A stretch of 51,031 nucleotides of DNA from Gluconobacter sphaericus NBRC 12467 (GCF_006539125.1 NZ_BJMK01000013.1:1-51031), one strand, 5' to 3'; counted from the stretch's first letter, positions 26,311 to 35,733 are shown. Made by a program: numbers and translations. Notes: generated from the sequence alone by a model not told the origin.

Positions 26311-26901
26311 ATGACTGTTTCGTATCTCCGTCTGTGCCTGTCCGCCGGCCTTCTTGCTGGTTTGGCCGCCTGTAATGCTCCAGATGCGCCGCCGGCTCCT
26401 GCTCTTCCGAGCGTGGCGTCCACATACAAGCTTACTACGGCGGACGCGGCCTTCATCCAGCAGATCGATGAGATGGACCAGACGCAGATCGCTATTGCGA
26501 CACTTGCGGCTACGCACAGCAACAGCGACGTAATCAAGGCATTCGCGTCGACCGTTCAGGCTGATCATACGACCAATCAGAAGGCCGTCGCCAAGATCGC
26601 CTCGGATGGTAACCTGACCGTAACTGCGAAGATCGATGCTGCTGATCAGGAGCGTGTTGATTCGTTTTCGCATCTCTATGGTGCGGCGTTTGATCGCATG
26701 TTCCTGCGTGACGTCGTGAGCACGCGGACGGCTGATTTGAGCAAGGCTATTACGACGGCCAAGGCTTCGGGTGGTACTCCCGATGTGAAGACCCTCGCTT
26801 CGGATACCGACAAGATGCTGACGGACCATACGTCCCGTGCGCATGACTTGATGGGCGATCGTACGATCCGCCATCACGCGAAGCATAAAAGAAGCCGCTA
26901 A
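26311..26901 (+). CDS. DUF4142-family lipoprotein
   Basis: 196 residues from the ATG at 26311, six bases after AAGGAAG (26298-26304). The lipobox LAAC lies at about residue 22. The mature part is a four-helix bundle of the DUF4142/ferritin-like type: TTADAAFIQQIDEMDQTQIA, VIKAFASTVQADHTTNQKAV and TRTADLSKAITTA. Such proteins are periplasmic and of unknown function; several have conserved His/Asp residues that suggest metal binding. The C-terminus is basic (HHAKHKRSR). It ends 16 bp before the adenosyltransferase gene, so the two may be co-transcribed. Confidence 0.8.
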   Translation: MTVSYLRLCLSAGLLAGLAACNAPDAPPAPALPSVASTYKLTTADAAFIQQIDEMDQTQIAIATLAATHSNSDVIKAFASTVQADHTTNQKAVAKIASDGNLTVTAKIDAADQERVDSFSHLYGAAFDRMFLRDVVSTRTADLSKAITTAKASGGTPDVKTLASDTDKMLTDHTSRAHDLMGDRTIRHHAKHKRSR

Positions 26902-26917
26902 GCAGCAGGATCAGGGC

Positions 26918-27490
26918 ATGAGCATTCGTATCGACAGGATTGTAACCCGTGGCGGAGACGGGGGGCAGACATCACTTGGAGACGGGACACGCGTTTCCAA
27001 GTCGTCGGACCGTATCGAAGCGATGGGAACTGTTGATGAACTCAATGCTCTGCTGGGTGTCCTGTGCTGTTACATGGCACAGGACACCCAGACTGCCTAT
27101 CTTGAAGGCGAAATACAACAGATCCAGTCGTGTCTATTCGATCTCGGTGCGGATCTTTGCATGCCTGATCCAGATCGTGCTCCCAGCCTGACTGTGGATG
27201 CCAGTCTCTGGCTTGAAGGCCGGCTGGAGGAGATGCGCCAGTCCCAGCAGGAGCTCAGAAGTTTTGTCCTGCCCGGCGGGAGCCTCGTCGCAGCACACGC
27301 GCATCTGGCCAGAACCGTCGTGCGGAGGGCCGAACGCCGGGTGGCCGTGCTCGAACAGGTGCCCGCAGAAACACTTCGCTTCCTGAACAGACTGTCCGAT
27401 TATTTCTTTGTTCTTGCCCGTCATGCCAATAATCATGGTGAAACGGATATTCTCTGGTCTCCGGGACGCTGGCATCAGAAGAAAATATAA
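26918..27490 (+). CDS. ATP:cob(I)alamin adenosyltransferase (PduO-type)
   Basis: 190 residues. The N-terminal MSIRIDRIVTRGGDGGQTSLGDGTRVSKSSDRIEAMGTVDELNALLG contains the TRxGDxGxT.L..G.RV.K ATP-binding motif. LRSFVLPGGSLVAAHAHLARTVVRRAERRV and LNRLSDYFFVLAR match the helical core of the PduO/MMAB trimer. It transfers adenosyl from ATP to the cobalt of reduced corrinoids to make coenzyme B12. No B12-dependent gene or cobalamin riboswitch is adjacent. It is probably expressed with the DUF4142 gene. Confidence 0.92.
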   Translation: MSIRIDRIVTRGGDGGQTSLGDGTRVSKSSDRIEAMGTVDELNALLGVLCCYMAQDTQTAYLEGEIQQIQSCLFDLGADLCMPDPDRAPSLTVDASLWLEGRLEEMRQSQQELRSFVLPGGSLVAAHAHLARTVVRRAERRVAVLEQVPAETLRFLNRLSDYFFVLARHANNHGETDILWSPGRWHQKKI

Positions 27491-27706
27491 GCCTTCTCTT
27501 ATTGTTCTGATGACAGAATGCCGGTGAAGTGCTAGGAAACTCGCGTCAGAACGCTGGAGCTTCTCCAGACGAGTCGACTCTTCATATCTTTGTCAGGGCA
27601 AGTCGTTGCTGGGTGGGCCGTAGCCCGGTCAGCTTTTCTGTCTTTTTGGCAGTCCTGTCCGGCAGGGACGAAATCTACAAATATCATATTGGTTGAAGAA
27701 TACAGA

Positions 27707-28264
27707 ATGCAGGACGAGCATCAGGTTAACGAAGAAGACAAGCTGCGACAGGCTCTGGCCCGTCTGGGGGCAGGAGCCTCCTCCCGCCCTTCGAAGCCCC
27801 GGCCTCTAACAACCACTCCCGAACGTCGCCGGCGTTTCGTCCGTGACGGACAGGTTGTGGTCGAACATCAGGGAAGCCGCGGAATTGCCGCGCGCAATCC
27901 CAGTCAGGAAGACCAGGAAGAAATCGAACGCCTGCGTCAGTCCGTAAAGCGCGAGCAGCGTCGCTGGGAAGAAGCCGAGCGGAGCCTGATGGAAGTCCGC
28001 TCCCAGCTCAAGGCGTTCGAGACGCGTGAAGCCCATGCGAAAATCCAGATCACTGAACTGAACCGCGAACTGCGTGAAAACCAGGATGCGATCCAGACGC
28101 TGAAGGCGTGTTTGCATCAGGCCCGCGAACAGGCTGCCGAGGCTGCACGTCGCTCGCCACGTCCTGTCGGCCGTCCCCGTAAGGAAGCTGCTCCCGCAGC
28201 TGCGGAAATGGCAGAAATGGAAGTGGTCGAGCAGGAACCGGTCCAGTGGTGGGTGAAGGCCTGA
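27707..28264 (+). CDS. Coiled-coil protein with AT-hook-like tail, unknown function
   Basis: 185 residues from the ATG at 27707; the frame is open to 27590, but the upstream part looks non-coding. The basic N-terminal third (RPSKPRPLTTTPERRRRF) precedes a long heptad-rich helix (about 66-150, rich in E, R, Q and L), then PRPVGRPRKEA, an AT-hook-like GRPRK core, and an acidic tail ending VQWWVKA. It could bind DNA or bridge proteins. I recognise no family, and the AT-hook reading is from pattern only. The 216 bp before it hold no other gene I can support. Confidence 0.7.
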   Translation: MQDEHQVNEEDKLRQALARLGAGASSRPSKPRPLTTTPERRRRFVRDGQVVVEHQGSRGIAARNPSQEDQEEIERLRQSVKREQRRWEEAERSLMEVRSQLKAFETREAHAKIQITELNRELRENQDAIQTLKACLHQAREQAAEAARRSPRPVGRPRKEAAPAAAEMAEMEVVEQEPVQWWVKA

Positions 28265-28287
28265 TTCGGGGCTTCACCCGGCTGAAC

Positions 28288-30234
28288 TCAGTCTGACTGT
28301 TTGACCTGCCGCCCAAACCAGAGCAGGACGCTACAGAAAACCGCCCAACCCAGCCCTGTATTCAGCAGGGTCGGGACAGGAAGTGCCAGTGTATCGGCGC
28401 TTCCTGTTGCTCCCGCCATGGCGGCGAGCGCCACGCCGATCAGGCTCTCTCCAACAATGAATCCTGACGCGATCATCGTTCCCTGCTCTTTGGGGAAGCG
28501 ACGCAGCAGCCATGCCAGTCCTGCGCCAATTCCGATCGTGACCGAGACATCTGCTGGAAGATAGATACCCATCCCGACCGCTAGAGGCGGAAGGGCGAGA
28601 TTGCGTCGGTGCAATACGACATCTAGAATGACCAGAAGTACGCCAAGGGCCGCTCCGATTTCCAGCATGAGCCAGTCAAGCTGGTGGGTCAGGATCCCGG
28701 TGGCAATGGCGGCCATCAGAGCAGGTTGTGGCGCGGCAAGCGCGCGTGATGGGTCCATACCCTCACGTGGCATGGCTCCGGCGAAGCCGTAGGCCTGATA
28801 CAGGACCTGAAGTACCCAGGGGATGACGATCGCCCCGACCACACAGCCGATTAGCAGGGCAACTTCCTGCCTCCAGGGCGCCGCTCCGACAAGTTGGCCG
28901 GTTTTGAGGTCCTGCAGATTGTCATTGGAAACAGCTGCTGAGGCAGTAATGGCGGAGAGTACGAAAAGTCCGAAAGCAATGGCTATGGGACGCTGTTCGA
29001 GGCTCAGCAGTCCAGTGCTCTCCAGTCCCCACAGGGCGATCGAAATGGCAATGATGGCGATGATTCCCACGCCGGAAATTGGCGAGGACGAAGACCCGAT
29101 GATCCCGGCCATGTAGCCGCAGGCGCTGGCGACCAGAAAGCCCAGTCCGAAGCAGGCGATCAGCCCCAGCAGGATCAGGGTTGCCAGCGCACCGCCATGC
29201 GGCATGACGGGCCACAGGAAGTAGGCGAACAGTCCTGCCAGCAGCAGTGCAAGGCCTGCGCAAAGGGCAACCAGCGTTCGGGGCGTTAAATCGCGGTCGA
29301 TATCATCTCCCGTGGCCAGATGAGTGACGGAGAGCGCTTCCCTCAACCCCTGGGCCACGGGTTTCGCGAGGGCTAGCAGGGTCCAGATCGCGGCAACTGC
29401 AATGGTGCCAGCACCGATGAACCGCACCTTGTGTAGCCAAAGCCCGGTTGCGTCTGCCAGTGGGGTAGCTGAAGGGGCAAGATGACCCAGAACTGGCACC
29501 ATGATGCCCCATGCCAGAAACACACCGAGCAGCATGGCAATTCCGCCACCGATTCCGACCAGATAACCCGTTCCCAGCAGGGCCAGAGAAAAGCTGCCGT
29601 TCAGACGGAAAGCCGACGATCCCACGACGGTTGCGGCAGAAAAACCATCTGACAGGAGGCGAAGTCCGGAGGTTGCAAAGGCGATACTTCCCGAAACTAC
29701 GGTGCCGAGAGTTAGGGATCTCAGGCTCCGGGCATCACCTTCGGGGGATGAGGCGCGCAGGATTTCCGCACAGGCCGTACCTTCGGGATAGGGGAGGTCG
29801 GAGTTGCGCACCAGCGCACGCCGTAGCGGGATAGTGAAGACAACGCCCGTCATACCTCCCGCCATCGTCAGCAGAAGCGTGACGACATAGGGAAATTCAT
29901 GCCAGTATCCGACCATGAGCAGGGCCGGGAATGCTGCGAAAACGCAGGACAGGGTTCCGGCCGCCGAGGCTTGGGTCTGGACCATGTTGTTTTCCAGCAT
30001 GGTCCCGCCGCCCATAAGACGCAGAATGGCCATTGAGATGATCGTGGCGGGAATGGACGAGCCGAAAGTCAGGCCGATCTTGAGGCCCAGATAGACGTTC
30101 GCTGCCGTAAAGACGACCGTGATGAGGGCTCCGAGAATAACCCCGCGGAGGGTCAGTTCGCGACTGTCCATGTATTTCTGTCCCGAAATGAAGGCCGGCA
30201 CGGAACATTCTGCCGTGTCCGTATGCCGGGCCAT
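28288..30234 (-). CDS. OPT-family oligopeptide/metal-chelate transporter
   Basis: 648 residues with about 15 hydrophobic helices. The N-terminal RELTLRGVILGALITVVFTAANVYLGLKIGLTFGSSIPATIISM is the typical start of bacterial OPT transporters, followed by ENNMVQTQASAAGTLS and PYPEGTACAEILRA. Members take up peptides or iron-siderophore-like compounds with protons. It stands alone, between the coiled-coil gene (convergent) and a lipoprotein gene in the same direction 69 bp upstream. Substrate not readable. Confidence 0.92.
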   Translation of the reverse strand: MARHTDTAECSVPAFISGQKYMDSRELTLRGVILGALITVVFTAANVYLGLKIGLTFGSSIPATIISMAILRLMGGGTMLENNMVQTQASAAGTLSCVFAAFPALLMVGYWHEFPYVVTLLLTMAGGMTGVVFTIPLRRALVRNSDLPYPEGTACAEILRASSPEGDARSLRSLTLGTVVSGSIAFATSGLRLLSDGFSAATVVGSSAFRLNGSFSLALLGTGYLVGIGGGIAMLLGVFLAWGIMVPVLGHLAPSATPLADATGLWLHKVRFIGAGTIAVAAIWTLLALAKPVAQGLREALSVTHLATGDDIDRDLTPRTLVALCAGLALLLAGLFAYFLWPVMPHGGALATLILLGLIACFGLGFLVASACGYMAGIIGSSSSPISGVGIIAIIAISIALWGLESTGLLSLEQRPIAIAFGLFVLSAITASAAVSNDNLQDLKTGQLVGAAPWRQEVALLIGCVVGAIVIPWVLQVLYQAYGFAGAMPREGMDPSRALAAPQPALMAAIATGILTHQLDWLMLEIGAALGVLLVILDVVLHRRNLALPPLAVGMGIYLPADVSVTIGIGAGLAWLLRRFPKEQGTMIASGFIVGESLIGVALAAMAGATGSADTLALPVPTLLNTGLGWAVFCSVLLWFGRQVKQSD

Positions 30235-30303
30235 TCGCGGCAGTCTGTTATCATGAAATAACGGACTGTCGTCAGTGTCTGAAGGGCTGACCCGGCGTTC
30301 TGG

Positions 30304-30897
30304 TTACTGTGTGTGGCTGTGGAAGGCGACCGGTGCGAGATGCTCGCGGTTATACCCGAGTTCGCCATGCGTTAGCTGGTAGCCGATTTCAAGCGTGTAA
30401 GGATTTTCCTGTGCCATGTTGTCCGTGGCAGGAAGATCGATCAGCCGCAGGTTCGTCCGGACGGACTGCGTGCTGACATTGGCTGGGAAGCGGAAGCTGT
30501 CGGTGAAGACCTTCTTGTCCACGATCTTGCCGTCACGCATGATAACGATGAAATACGGCACGTCGATCGTGCTGCTGGTCGCAGCCGGACCACGGGTCAG
30601 GTTCATCGCAAGGCTTAGGCGTGTACGGACCGTCTGGTGTCTATGTGGACCATCCGGACCACGTTCGCAGTCCCCCGAGAGGGAGGCGATCTGGGCATGG
30701 CTGACGAGGCTGCCGATATCCGCGCTCTTGCCGTCATAGACAAACAGGTCCGCTGCTGAACCCGGGATATCGAGCGCCGGGCAGGCAGGTGCGAAGAAAC
30801 TCGGGTTGGATTCGTCGCAGCCGGCCAGACTCGAAAGCGCCACAAAGGCAAAAGCCGGAGCAAACAGGGGCGAGGCGAAGCGCCGGATGGCTGGCAT
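30304..30897 (-). CDS. Lipoprotein of unknown function
   Basis: 197 residues from the ATG at 30897; the frame is open to 30948. A lipobox SLAGC lies at about residue 27 ([18 protein letters not shown]). The mature part has three further cysteines ([17 protein letters not shown]) and beta-rich segments ([49 protein letters not shown]). I do not recognise a family. It is divergent from ispH with about 100 bp between and 69 bp upstream of the OPT gene, with which it may be transcribed. Confidence 0.7.
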   Translation of the reverse strand: MPAIRRFASPLFAPAFAFVALSSLAGCDESNPSFFAPACPALDIPGSAADLFVYDGKSADIGSLVSHAQIASLSGDCERGPDGPHRHQTVRTRLSLAMNLTRGPAATSSTIDVPYFIVIMRDGKIVDKKVFTDSFRFPANVSTQSVRTNLRLIDLPATDNMAQENPYTLEIGYQLTHGELGYNREHLAPVAFHSHTQ

Positions 30898-30999
30898 CAG
30901 CTGAAGAAACTCCCAACAAAGCGGCCCGGACGTTGCGACGAGAGGCAATCCGGTCGATACTGGTCCTACATATCGAACTCCGCCCGCTTGGGGAACACC

Positions 31000-32010
31000 A
31001 TGTCAGAACAGACGACTTTCGCTCCTTCCCGCACCGACGGTGTGGAAGCCCATAAAACCCTTCGCGTCCTGCTCGCCGGTCCGCGTGGATTCTGTGCCGG
31101 TGTGGACCGCGCCATTCGCGTCGTGGAAGAGGCCCTGCGTCGTTATGGCGCTCCGGTCTATGTCCGCCACGAGATCGTCCATAACCGGACAGTCGTGGAA
31201 GGGCTGGAAGCCAAGGGCGCCATTTTCGTCGAGGAACTGGATGAAGTTCCTGAAGACGGGCATGTTGTTTTCTCCGCCCATGGCGTTCCCAAGGCGGTCC
31301 CGGCTGAGGCCCAGCGTCGCAACCTGCTGTATCTGGATGCGACTTGTCCGCTGGTCTCGAAGGTGCATCGTGAGGCAGAGCGCCATTTCGCGGGTGGTGG
31401 CCCGGACCAGCGTCATATCCTGATGATTGGCCATGCTGGTCATCCGGAAGTGGTGGGTACGATGGGGCAGCTCCCGCCGGGCGCTGTCACGCTTATCAAC
31501 GATGCGGCAGAAGCCCGCACGATTCAGCCGGAAGATCCGACGAAGCTTGCGTTTATCACACAGACGACGCTTTCGGTCGATGACACGGCCGAGATCGTGG
31601 ACATCCTGCGTTCGCGTTTCCCGCTCATTGAAGGGCCGAAGCGCGAAGACATCTGCTACGCCACGACCAACCGTCAGGAAGCCGTAAAGGCCATCGCGCC
31701 CGAGAGCGATCTTGTGATCGTGATCGGTTCGCCCAACTCGTCCAACTCGCAGCGTCTTCGGGAAGTGGCTGAACGTTCCGGCGCGCGTCGTGCTCTGCTT
31801 GTGCCGAAGCTCGAAAACCTTGACTGGAGCGTCCTTGAAGGTGTGGAAACGCTGGGTATCAGTGCCGGTGCGTCCGCTCCCGAGAGCCTCGTGCAGGAAA
31901 TGGTGACGGCTCTGGCCGAGAAGTACACGCTCAAGATCGAAGAGCGGATCGTTAAGGAAGAGAACATCAACTTCCGTCTGCCTGGTCCGCTGGCTGGCGA
32001 GGACGACTGA
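31000..32010 (+). CDS. ispH: 4-hydroxy-3-methylbut-2-enyl diphosphate reductase
   Basis: 336 residues from the ATG at 31000. The three iron-sulfur cysteines are visible: [27 protein letters not shown] and [14 protein letters not shown]. The conserved histidines VRHEIVHN and GHAGHPEV line the active site. It makes isopentenyl and dimethylallyl diphosphate in the last step of the MEP pathway. The ispH-thrB-rnhA order is known in alphaproteobacteria and is kept here, with only 6 bp to thrB. Confidence 0.97.
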   Translation: MSEQTTFAPSRTDGVEAHKTLRVLLAGPRGFCAGVDRAIRVVEEALRRYGAPVYVRHEIVHNRTVVEGLEAKGAIFVEELDEVPEDGHVVFSAHGVPKAVPAEAQRRNLLYLDATCPLVSKVHREAERHFAGGGPDQRHILMIGHAGHPEVVGTMGQLPPGAVTLINDAAEARTIQPEDPTKLAFITQTTLSVDDTAEIVDILRSRFPLIEGPKREDICYATTNRQEAVKAIAPESDLVIVIGSPNSSNSQRLREVAERSGARRALLVPKLENLDWSVLEGVETLGISAGASAPESLVQEMVTALAEKYTLKIEERIVKEENINFRLPGPLAGEDD

Positions 32011-32016
32011 CCTCTC

Positions 32017-32967
32017 ATGGCCGTCTATACGGAACTGGCGGCCGAGACGCTCGAGGCGTTTCTTGGCACTTACGATATCGGGACACTGGTCTCGTTTCAT
32101 GGCATCGCCGAGGGTGTCGAAAACAGCAACTTTCTCCTCCGTACGACGGAGGGAGATTTCATTCTCACGCTGTTCGAGCGGCGTGTGAATGCCCATGAGC
32201 TTCCATGGTTTCTGGGGCTCATGCAGTATCTGGCGGGCAGGGGGCTGAACTGCCCGCTGCCTGTATCGGACCGGAGTGGGGCTGCCCTACGCAGCCTCGC
32301 AGACCGTCCCGCCGCCATCACGACATTTCTTCCCGGCGTTTCCGCAACGCAGCTTGACGCGAACCTGTGTCTCGAACTCGGCAAGGCACTGGCCCGGCTG
32401 CACATTGCTGGAGAAGGGTATGATGCTGTCCGGCCGAATGCCTTGTCTCCGGTTGCCTGGGGGCCGCTGCTCGATAGCTGTGGTGACAGTGGGGACGTGC
32501 TTTCACCCGGTCTGACTGTTGAAGTTCGTACAGCGCTTCACAGCGTTGAGGCTGCATGGCCCGCACCAGCCGATCTGCCGCGCGGACAGATCCATGCGGA
32601 CCTGTTTCCGGACAATGTTTTTTTTCAGAACGGGCAGGTCTCGGGGCTGATCGATTTTTATTTCGCGTGCACGGATTTTCTCGCTTATGATCTGGCTATC
32701 TGCCTGAATGCCTGGTGCTTCCGGGATGAAAAAACGTTCGAGCCGTCTTTCGCCGCCGCCATCATGCACGGTTACGAGAGCATTCGTTCCTTGAGTGACG
32801 CAGAAAAAGCCGCGCTTCCGATATTGTGTCAGGGAGCTGCGATCCGCTTTCTGCTGACACGGCTTTACGACTGGATCAATACTCCTGCAGATGCGCTGGT
32901 GACCCGCAAGGATCCGCTGGCCTATCTGCGACGCCTGCGTCATTTCCAAAATACGTCTCATGTCTGA
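32017..32967 (+). CDS. thrB: Homoserine kinase (ThrB, choline-kinase-like type)
   Basis: 316 residues. This is the aminoglycoside-phosphotransferase-fold form, not the GHMP type: [26 protein letters not shown] at about 28-53, the catalytic loop [13 protein letters not shown] and the magnesium-binding [23 protein letters not shown]. It phosphorylates homoserine in threonine synthesis. It overlaps rnhA by 8 bp and follows ispH by 6 bp. Confidence 0.95.
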   Translation: MAVYTELAAETLEAFLGTYDIGTLVSFHGIAEGVENSNFLLRTTEGDFILTLFERRVNAHELPWFLGLMQYLAGRGLNCPLPVSDRSGAALRSLADRPAAITTFLPGVSATQLDANLCLELGKALARLHIAGEGYDAVRPNALSPVAWGPLLDSCGDSGDVLSPGLTVEVRTALHSVEAAWPAPADLPRGQIHADLFPDNVFFQNGQVSGLIDFYFACTDFLAYDLAICLNAWCFRDEKTFEPSFAAAIMHGYESIRSLSDAEKAALPILCQGAAIRFLLTRLYDWINTPADALVTRKDPLAYLRRLRHFQNTSHV

Positions 32968-33412
32968 GGCGCCTGGAGAACGTCCCCAGGTCGAAATCTG
33001 GACGGATGGGGGATGCAAACCCAATCCGGGTCCCGGCGGATGGGGCGCGCTTCTGGTCTGCCGCGGCCAGGAAAAGGAGCTCCTGGGTGGGAACCCGGAA
33101 ACCACCAATAACCGCATGGAACTGACAGCAGCTGCCGAGGCGCTCGAAGCGCTCAAACGTCCCTGCATCGTGACGTTGCATACGGACAGCGAGTATCTAC
33201 GCAACGGCATCACCCGCTGGCATACCGGCTGGGTGCGCCGGAAGTGGCGTAATGCGGCGGGCGATCCCGTGGCCAATATGGACCTGTGGCAGCGGATTCT
33301 GGAAGCTGCAAAGCCGCATGAAATCGATTGGCTCTGGGTCAAGGGTCATTCAGGCGATGAGAACAACGAACGCGTGGATCAACTCGCGACCCGGGGGCGT
33401 GAAGAGCTCTGA
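32960..33412 (+). CDS. rnhA: Ribonuclease HI
   Basis: 150 residues. All catalytic carboxylates can be placed: Asp in [19 protein letters not shown], Glu in [10 protein letters not shown], Asp in [12 protein letters not shown], and Asp in [17 protein letters not shown] with its His. It cuts RNA in RNA-DNA hybrids and removes Okazaki primers and R-loops. The start overlaps the thrB end. Confidence 0.97.
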   Translation: MSEAPGERPQVEIWTDGGCKPNPGPGGWGALLVCRGQEKELLGGNPETTNNRMELTAAAEALEALKRPCIVTLHTDSEYLRNGITRWHTGWVRRKWRNAAGDPVANMDLWQRILEAAKPHEIDWLWVKGHSGDENNERVDQLATRGREEL

Positions 33413-33521
33413 AAAATGACGGTTTTTCTCAGGTCTTTGAAGAGAAACGAAAAAATCGACAAAAAAATTCATTTAGGGGCTTTACCGACCTCGGCCATTT
33501 GGCTACATACCACCTCGCCGG

Positions 33522-33597
33522 TCCCGAATAGCTCAGTTGGTAGAGCAAGCGACTGTTAATCGCTGGGTCGTAGGTTCGAGTCCTACTTCGGGAGCCA
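33522..33597 (+). tRNA. tRNA-Asn(GUU)
   Basis: 76 nt with encoded CCA. UCCCGAA/UUCGGGA acceptor stem, D arm AGCUCAGUUGGUAGAGC, anticodon stem-loop CGACUGUUAAUCG with GUU at the centre, T arm GUAGGUUCGAGUCCUAC. It stands alone about 110 bp after rnhA and is followed by a terminator. Confidence 0.95.
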
Positions 33598-33631
33598 GCT
33601 TTTCATTCGAAAAGCTTATCCGGCTGCAAAC

Positions 33632-33655
33632 AAAGCTCCCCTTCGGGAGCTTTTT
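33632..33655 (+). terminator. Intrinsic terminator after tRNA-Asn
   Basis: AAGCTCCC and GGGAGCTT flank a CTTC loop, followed by TTTTT (33651-33655). This is a classic Rho-independent terminator. It lies between tRNA-Asn and the convergent MFS gene, so it may serve both. Confidence 0.85.
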
Positions 33656-33667
33656 GCATTTCTGGGT

Positions 33668-34894
33668 TTACTGCTCCTCCGGAAAGATGTCTTCCAGACG
33701 ATCGAGTGCCCACAGGCGCGGGAAGAAGCGAGCCCAGACAGCCGCTACCAGAATAGTCCCAATACCACCGGCGATGACGGCGGCTTCCGCTCCGATCGCG
33801 GTTCCGAGCATGCCGCTCTCGAATTCTCCGAGTTGATTGCTGGAGCCAATGAACAGTGTATTCACTGCCGAAACTCGCCCGCGCATTGAATCCGGTGTAG
33901 CCAGCTGGATCAGCGAAGAGCGGATCACCACGCTGATGACGTCCGAAGCTCCGAGAATCATCAGGGCCACGATTGAGAGCCAGACCGTGTGGGATGCACC
34001 AAAGACGATTGTCGCAATGCCGAACATGACGACGGCCATGAACATGATGGGGCCGGTGCGACCCTTCAGGGGATAGCGTGACAGGCCCCAGGACATCAGA
34101 AGCGCCCCAACAGCTGGAGCTGCACGCAGTAGCCCCAGACCGATCGGTCCGACATGTAGGATACCGTCCGCGTAGACTGGCAGCATTGCTGTTGCGCCCC
34201 CTAGCAGCACGGCAAACAGGTCGAGGGTGATCGCTCCCAGAAGGTCTCGACGGCGATTGAGGAAGGATAGACCAGCAAAGACCGAAGCAAATGTAATCGG
34301 CTCTTTGGCCGGAACGGTATGAAGCAGTCTGAGCGAGAATGTTCCGGCAAAAGCCACTGCGAATCCGGCTGTGGAGAGTCCGTAGCAGACGACCGGTCCG
34401 ATACCGTAGAGCAGGCCGCCCAGACTTGGTCCGACAATGGAGGAAGTCATGAACAGCGACGAAAGCATGGCCTGAGCCCGGGGCAGAAGAGCAGGCGGGG
34501 CGATTGCGGGCAGGAAAGCCTGTTGGCACGGCATTTCGAAGCTTCTCAGAACACCGTAGAACGTCGCGAATGTATAAATGGCGCCTGTTGTCAGCTGATG
34601 GAACGCGGCGCCGAAGGCCAGCATCGCAGTGGCCAGGATTTCGCCGACCTGACAGATCAGGACGATACTGCGCCGGTTGAAGCGGTCCGCGACATGACCA
34701 GCGACAAAGGTTAGCGGAATCATGGGCAGGAACTGGGCCAGACCCAAATAGCCCAGAGAGGCTACATCATGCGTCAGCGCATAGATCTGCCATCCGATGG
34801 CGATCGTCATGGTGGTCGCTGAGAGCTGTGAGAAAATTCTTCCGACAATCAGGGACGGAAGGCCAGGGAGAGAGCGCAGGGCTGGATCGATCAT
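33668..34894 (-). CDS. Major facilitator superfamily exporter
   Basis: 408 residues with about 12 hydrophobic helices. GWQIYALTHDVASLGYLGLAQFLPMIPLTFVAGHVADRFNRRSIVL gives helix 2 with the loop 2-3 GxxADRxxRR motif typical of the family. The pattern (an ADRFNRR loop, a QAFLPAIAPPALLPRAQAM region) resembles EntS/DHA3-type exporters of siderophores or drugs. No partner gene is adjacent, so the substrate is unknown. It faces gpt divergently with 70 bp between. Confidence 0.88.
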   Translation of the reverse strand: MIDPALRSLPGLPSLIVGRIFSQLSATTMTIAIGWQIYALTHDVASLGYLGLAQFLPMIPLTFVAGHVADRFNRRSIVLICQVGEILATAMLAFGAAFHQLTTGAIYTFATFYGVLRSFEMPCQQAFLPAIAPPALLPRAQAMLSSLFMTSSIVGPSLGGLLYGIGPVVCYGLSTAGFAVAFAGTFSLRLLHTVPAKEPITFASVFAGLSFLNRRRDLLGAITLDLFAVLLGGATAMLPVYADGILHVGPIGLGLLRAAPAVGALLMSWGLSRYPLKGRTGPIMFMAVVMFGIATIVFGASHTVWLSIVALMILGASDVISVVIRSSLIQLATPDSMRGRVSAVNTLFIGSSNQLGEFESGMLGTAIGAEAAVIAGGIGTILVAAVWARFFPRLWALDRLEDIFPEEQ

Positions 34895-34964
34895 TGCGGC
34901 ACTTTAGGCATTTCCGTCGCTCAAGTTTATTGCAAAATTACGAGACGGAAGGCAGAGGAAGACC

Positions 34965-35471
34965 ATGACAGCCAATCAGACCCCAAAAACCGTTCATTAT
35001 GCGACCGTCACCTGGGACCAGCTCCATCGTGACGCACGCCTTCTGGCCGCAACCCTTATGCAGGAGCATGGTTCTTTCCGTGGAATCGTCGCCATTACCC
35101 GTGGTGGCTTGATCCCTGCCGCCATTCTCGGTCGCGAAATGGGCTGCCGTTTGATCGAAAGCGTCTCGGTCATCAGCTATGCCGGCGAAGAAGGCACGCA
35201 GCACGAACCGAAAGTCGTCAAGCCGCCTGTTGCCGCTGGCGATGGTGAAGGATTCCTGATCGTGGACGACCTTGTGGATTCGGGTGTCACCGCCCGTATC
35301 GTGCGTGAATTGCTGCCCAAGGCCGTGTTTGCCTGCCTCTATGCCAAGCCAGAGGGTAAGCCCTTCACTGACCATTACGTGACGGAAGTTGCTCAGGATA
35401 CCTGGGTCCTGTTTCCGTGGGATACGGCGCCGCTTTTCGTGCCTCCGCTCGTGAGAAGTGAAGGCGAATAA
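34965..35471 (+). CDS. gpt: Xanthine-guanine phosphoribosyltransferase
   Basis: 168 residues. IVAITRGGLIPAAILGREMG at the N-terminal side and the PRPP-binding loop LIVDDLVDSGVTARIVRE are diagnostic of type I purine phosphoribosyltransferases. WVLFPWDTAP matches the Gpt C-terminus. It salvages xanthine and guanine into nucleotides. It lies about 50 bp before the tRNA-Pro gene in the same direction. Confidence 0.93.
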   Translation: MTANQTPKTVHYATVTWDQLHRDARLLAATLMQEHGSFRGIVAITRGGLIPAAILGREMGCRLIESVSVISYAGEEGTQHEPKVVKPPVAAGDGEGFLIVDDLVDSGVTARIVRELLPKAVFACLYAKPEGKPFTDHYVTEVAQDTWVLFPWDTAPLFVPPLVRSEGE

Positions 35472-35489
35472 AAAAACCCCCTTGCCTCG

Positions 35490-35519
35490 ACCGGCCAGAC
35501 ATCCTAGGTTCCGGCCGGT
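35490..35519. other. Inverted repeat just upstream of tRNA-Pro
   Basis: ACCGGCC (35490-35496) and GGCCGGT (35513-35519) form a perfect 7-bp inverted repeat ending 1 bp before tRNA-Pro. TTGCCT at 35482-35487 could be a -35 box. The repeat could end gpt transcription, though no U-run follows, or it could overlap the tRNA promoter. Confidence 0.35.
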
Positions 35520-35520
35520 T

Positions 35521-35597
35521 CGGGGCGTGGCGCAGCCTGGTAGCGCGCTTGTTTTGGGTACAAGAGGCCCCCGGTTCGAGTCCGGGCGCCCCGACCA
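35521..35597 (+). tRNA. tRNA-Pro(UGG)
   Basis: 77 nt with encoded CCA. CGGGGCG/CGCCCCG acceptor stem, anticodon stem CUUGU/ACAAG around loop UUUGGGU (anticodon UGG), and T arm CCCGGUUCGAGUCCGGG. It is followed 18 bp later by tRNA-Arg on the same strand, so both may come from one transcript. Confidence 0.96.
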
Positions 35598-35615
35598 GTT
35601 AATGGCTTCATTGAT

Positions 35616-35692
35616 GCGCCCTTAGCTCAGCTGGATAGAGCAACAGCCTTCTAAGCTGTGGGTCACTGGTTCGAATCCAGTAGGGCGCGCCA
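35616..35692 (+). tRNA. tRNA-Arg(UCU)
   Basis: 77 nt with encoded CCA. GCGCCCU/AGGGCGC acceptor stem, D arm AGCUCAGCUGGAUAGAGC, anticodon stem ACAGC/GCUGU around loop CUUCUAA (anticodon UCU), T arm CUGGUUCGAAUCCAG. It reads AGA/AGG codons, which are rare in GC-rich genomes. Confidence 0.96.
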
Positions 35693-35733
35693 GCCATTCC
35701 CCAAGCTACACTGGCGCCTGATTCCTTTTAATT

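Noticed and set aside
26600-26917. A cobalamin riboswitch before the adenosyltransferase
   Set aside because: The upstream sequence is the coding region of the DUF4142 gene, with only 16 bp between; no B12-box-like sequence was seen.
31003-32196. A 397-codon minus-strand open frame opposite ispH
   Set aside because: Same reason: it mirrors codon usage of ispH, and every ispH signature is present on the plus strand.
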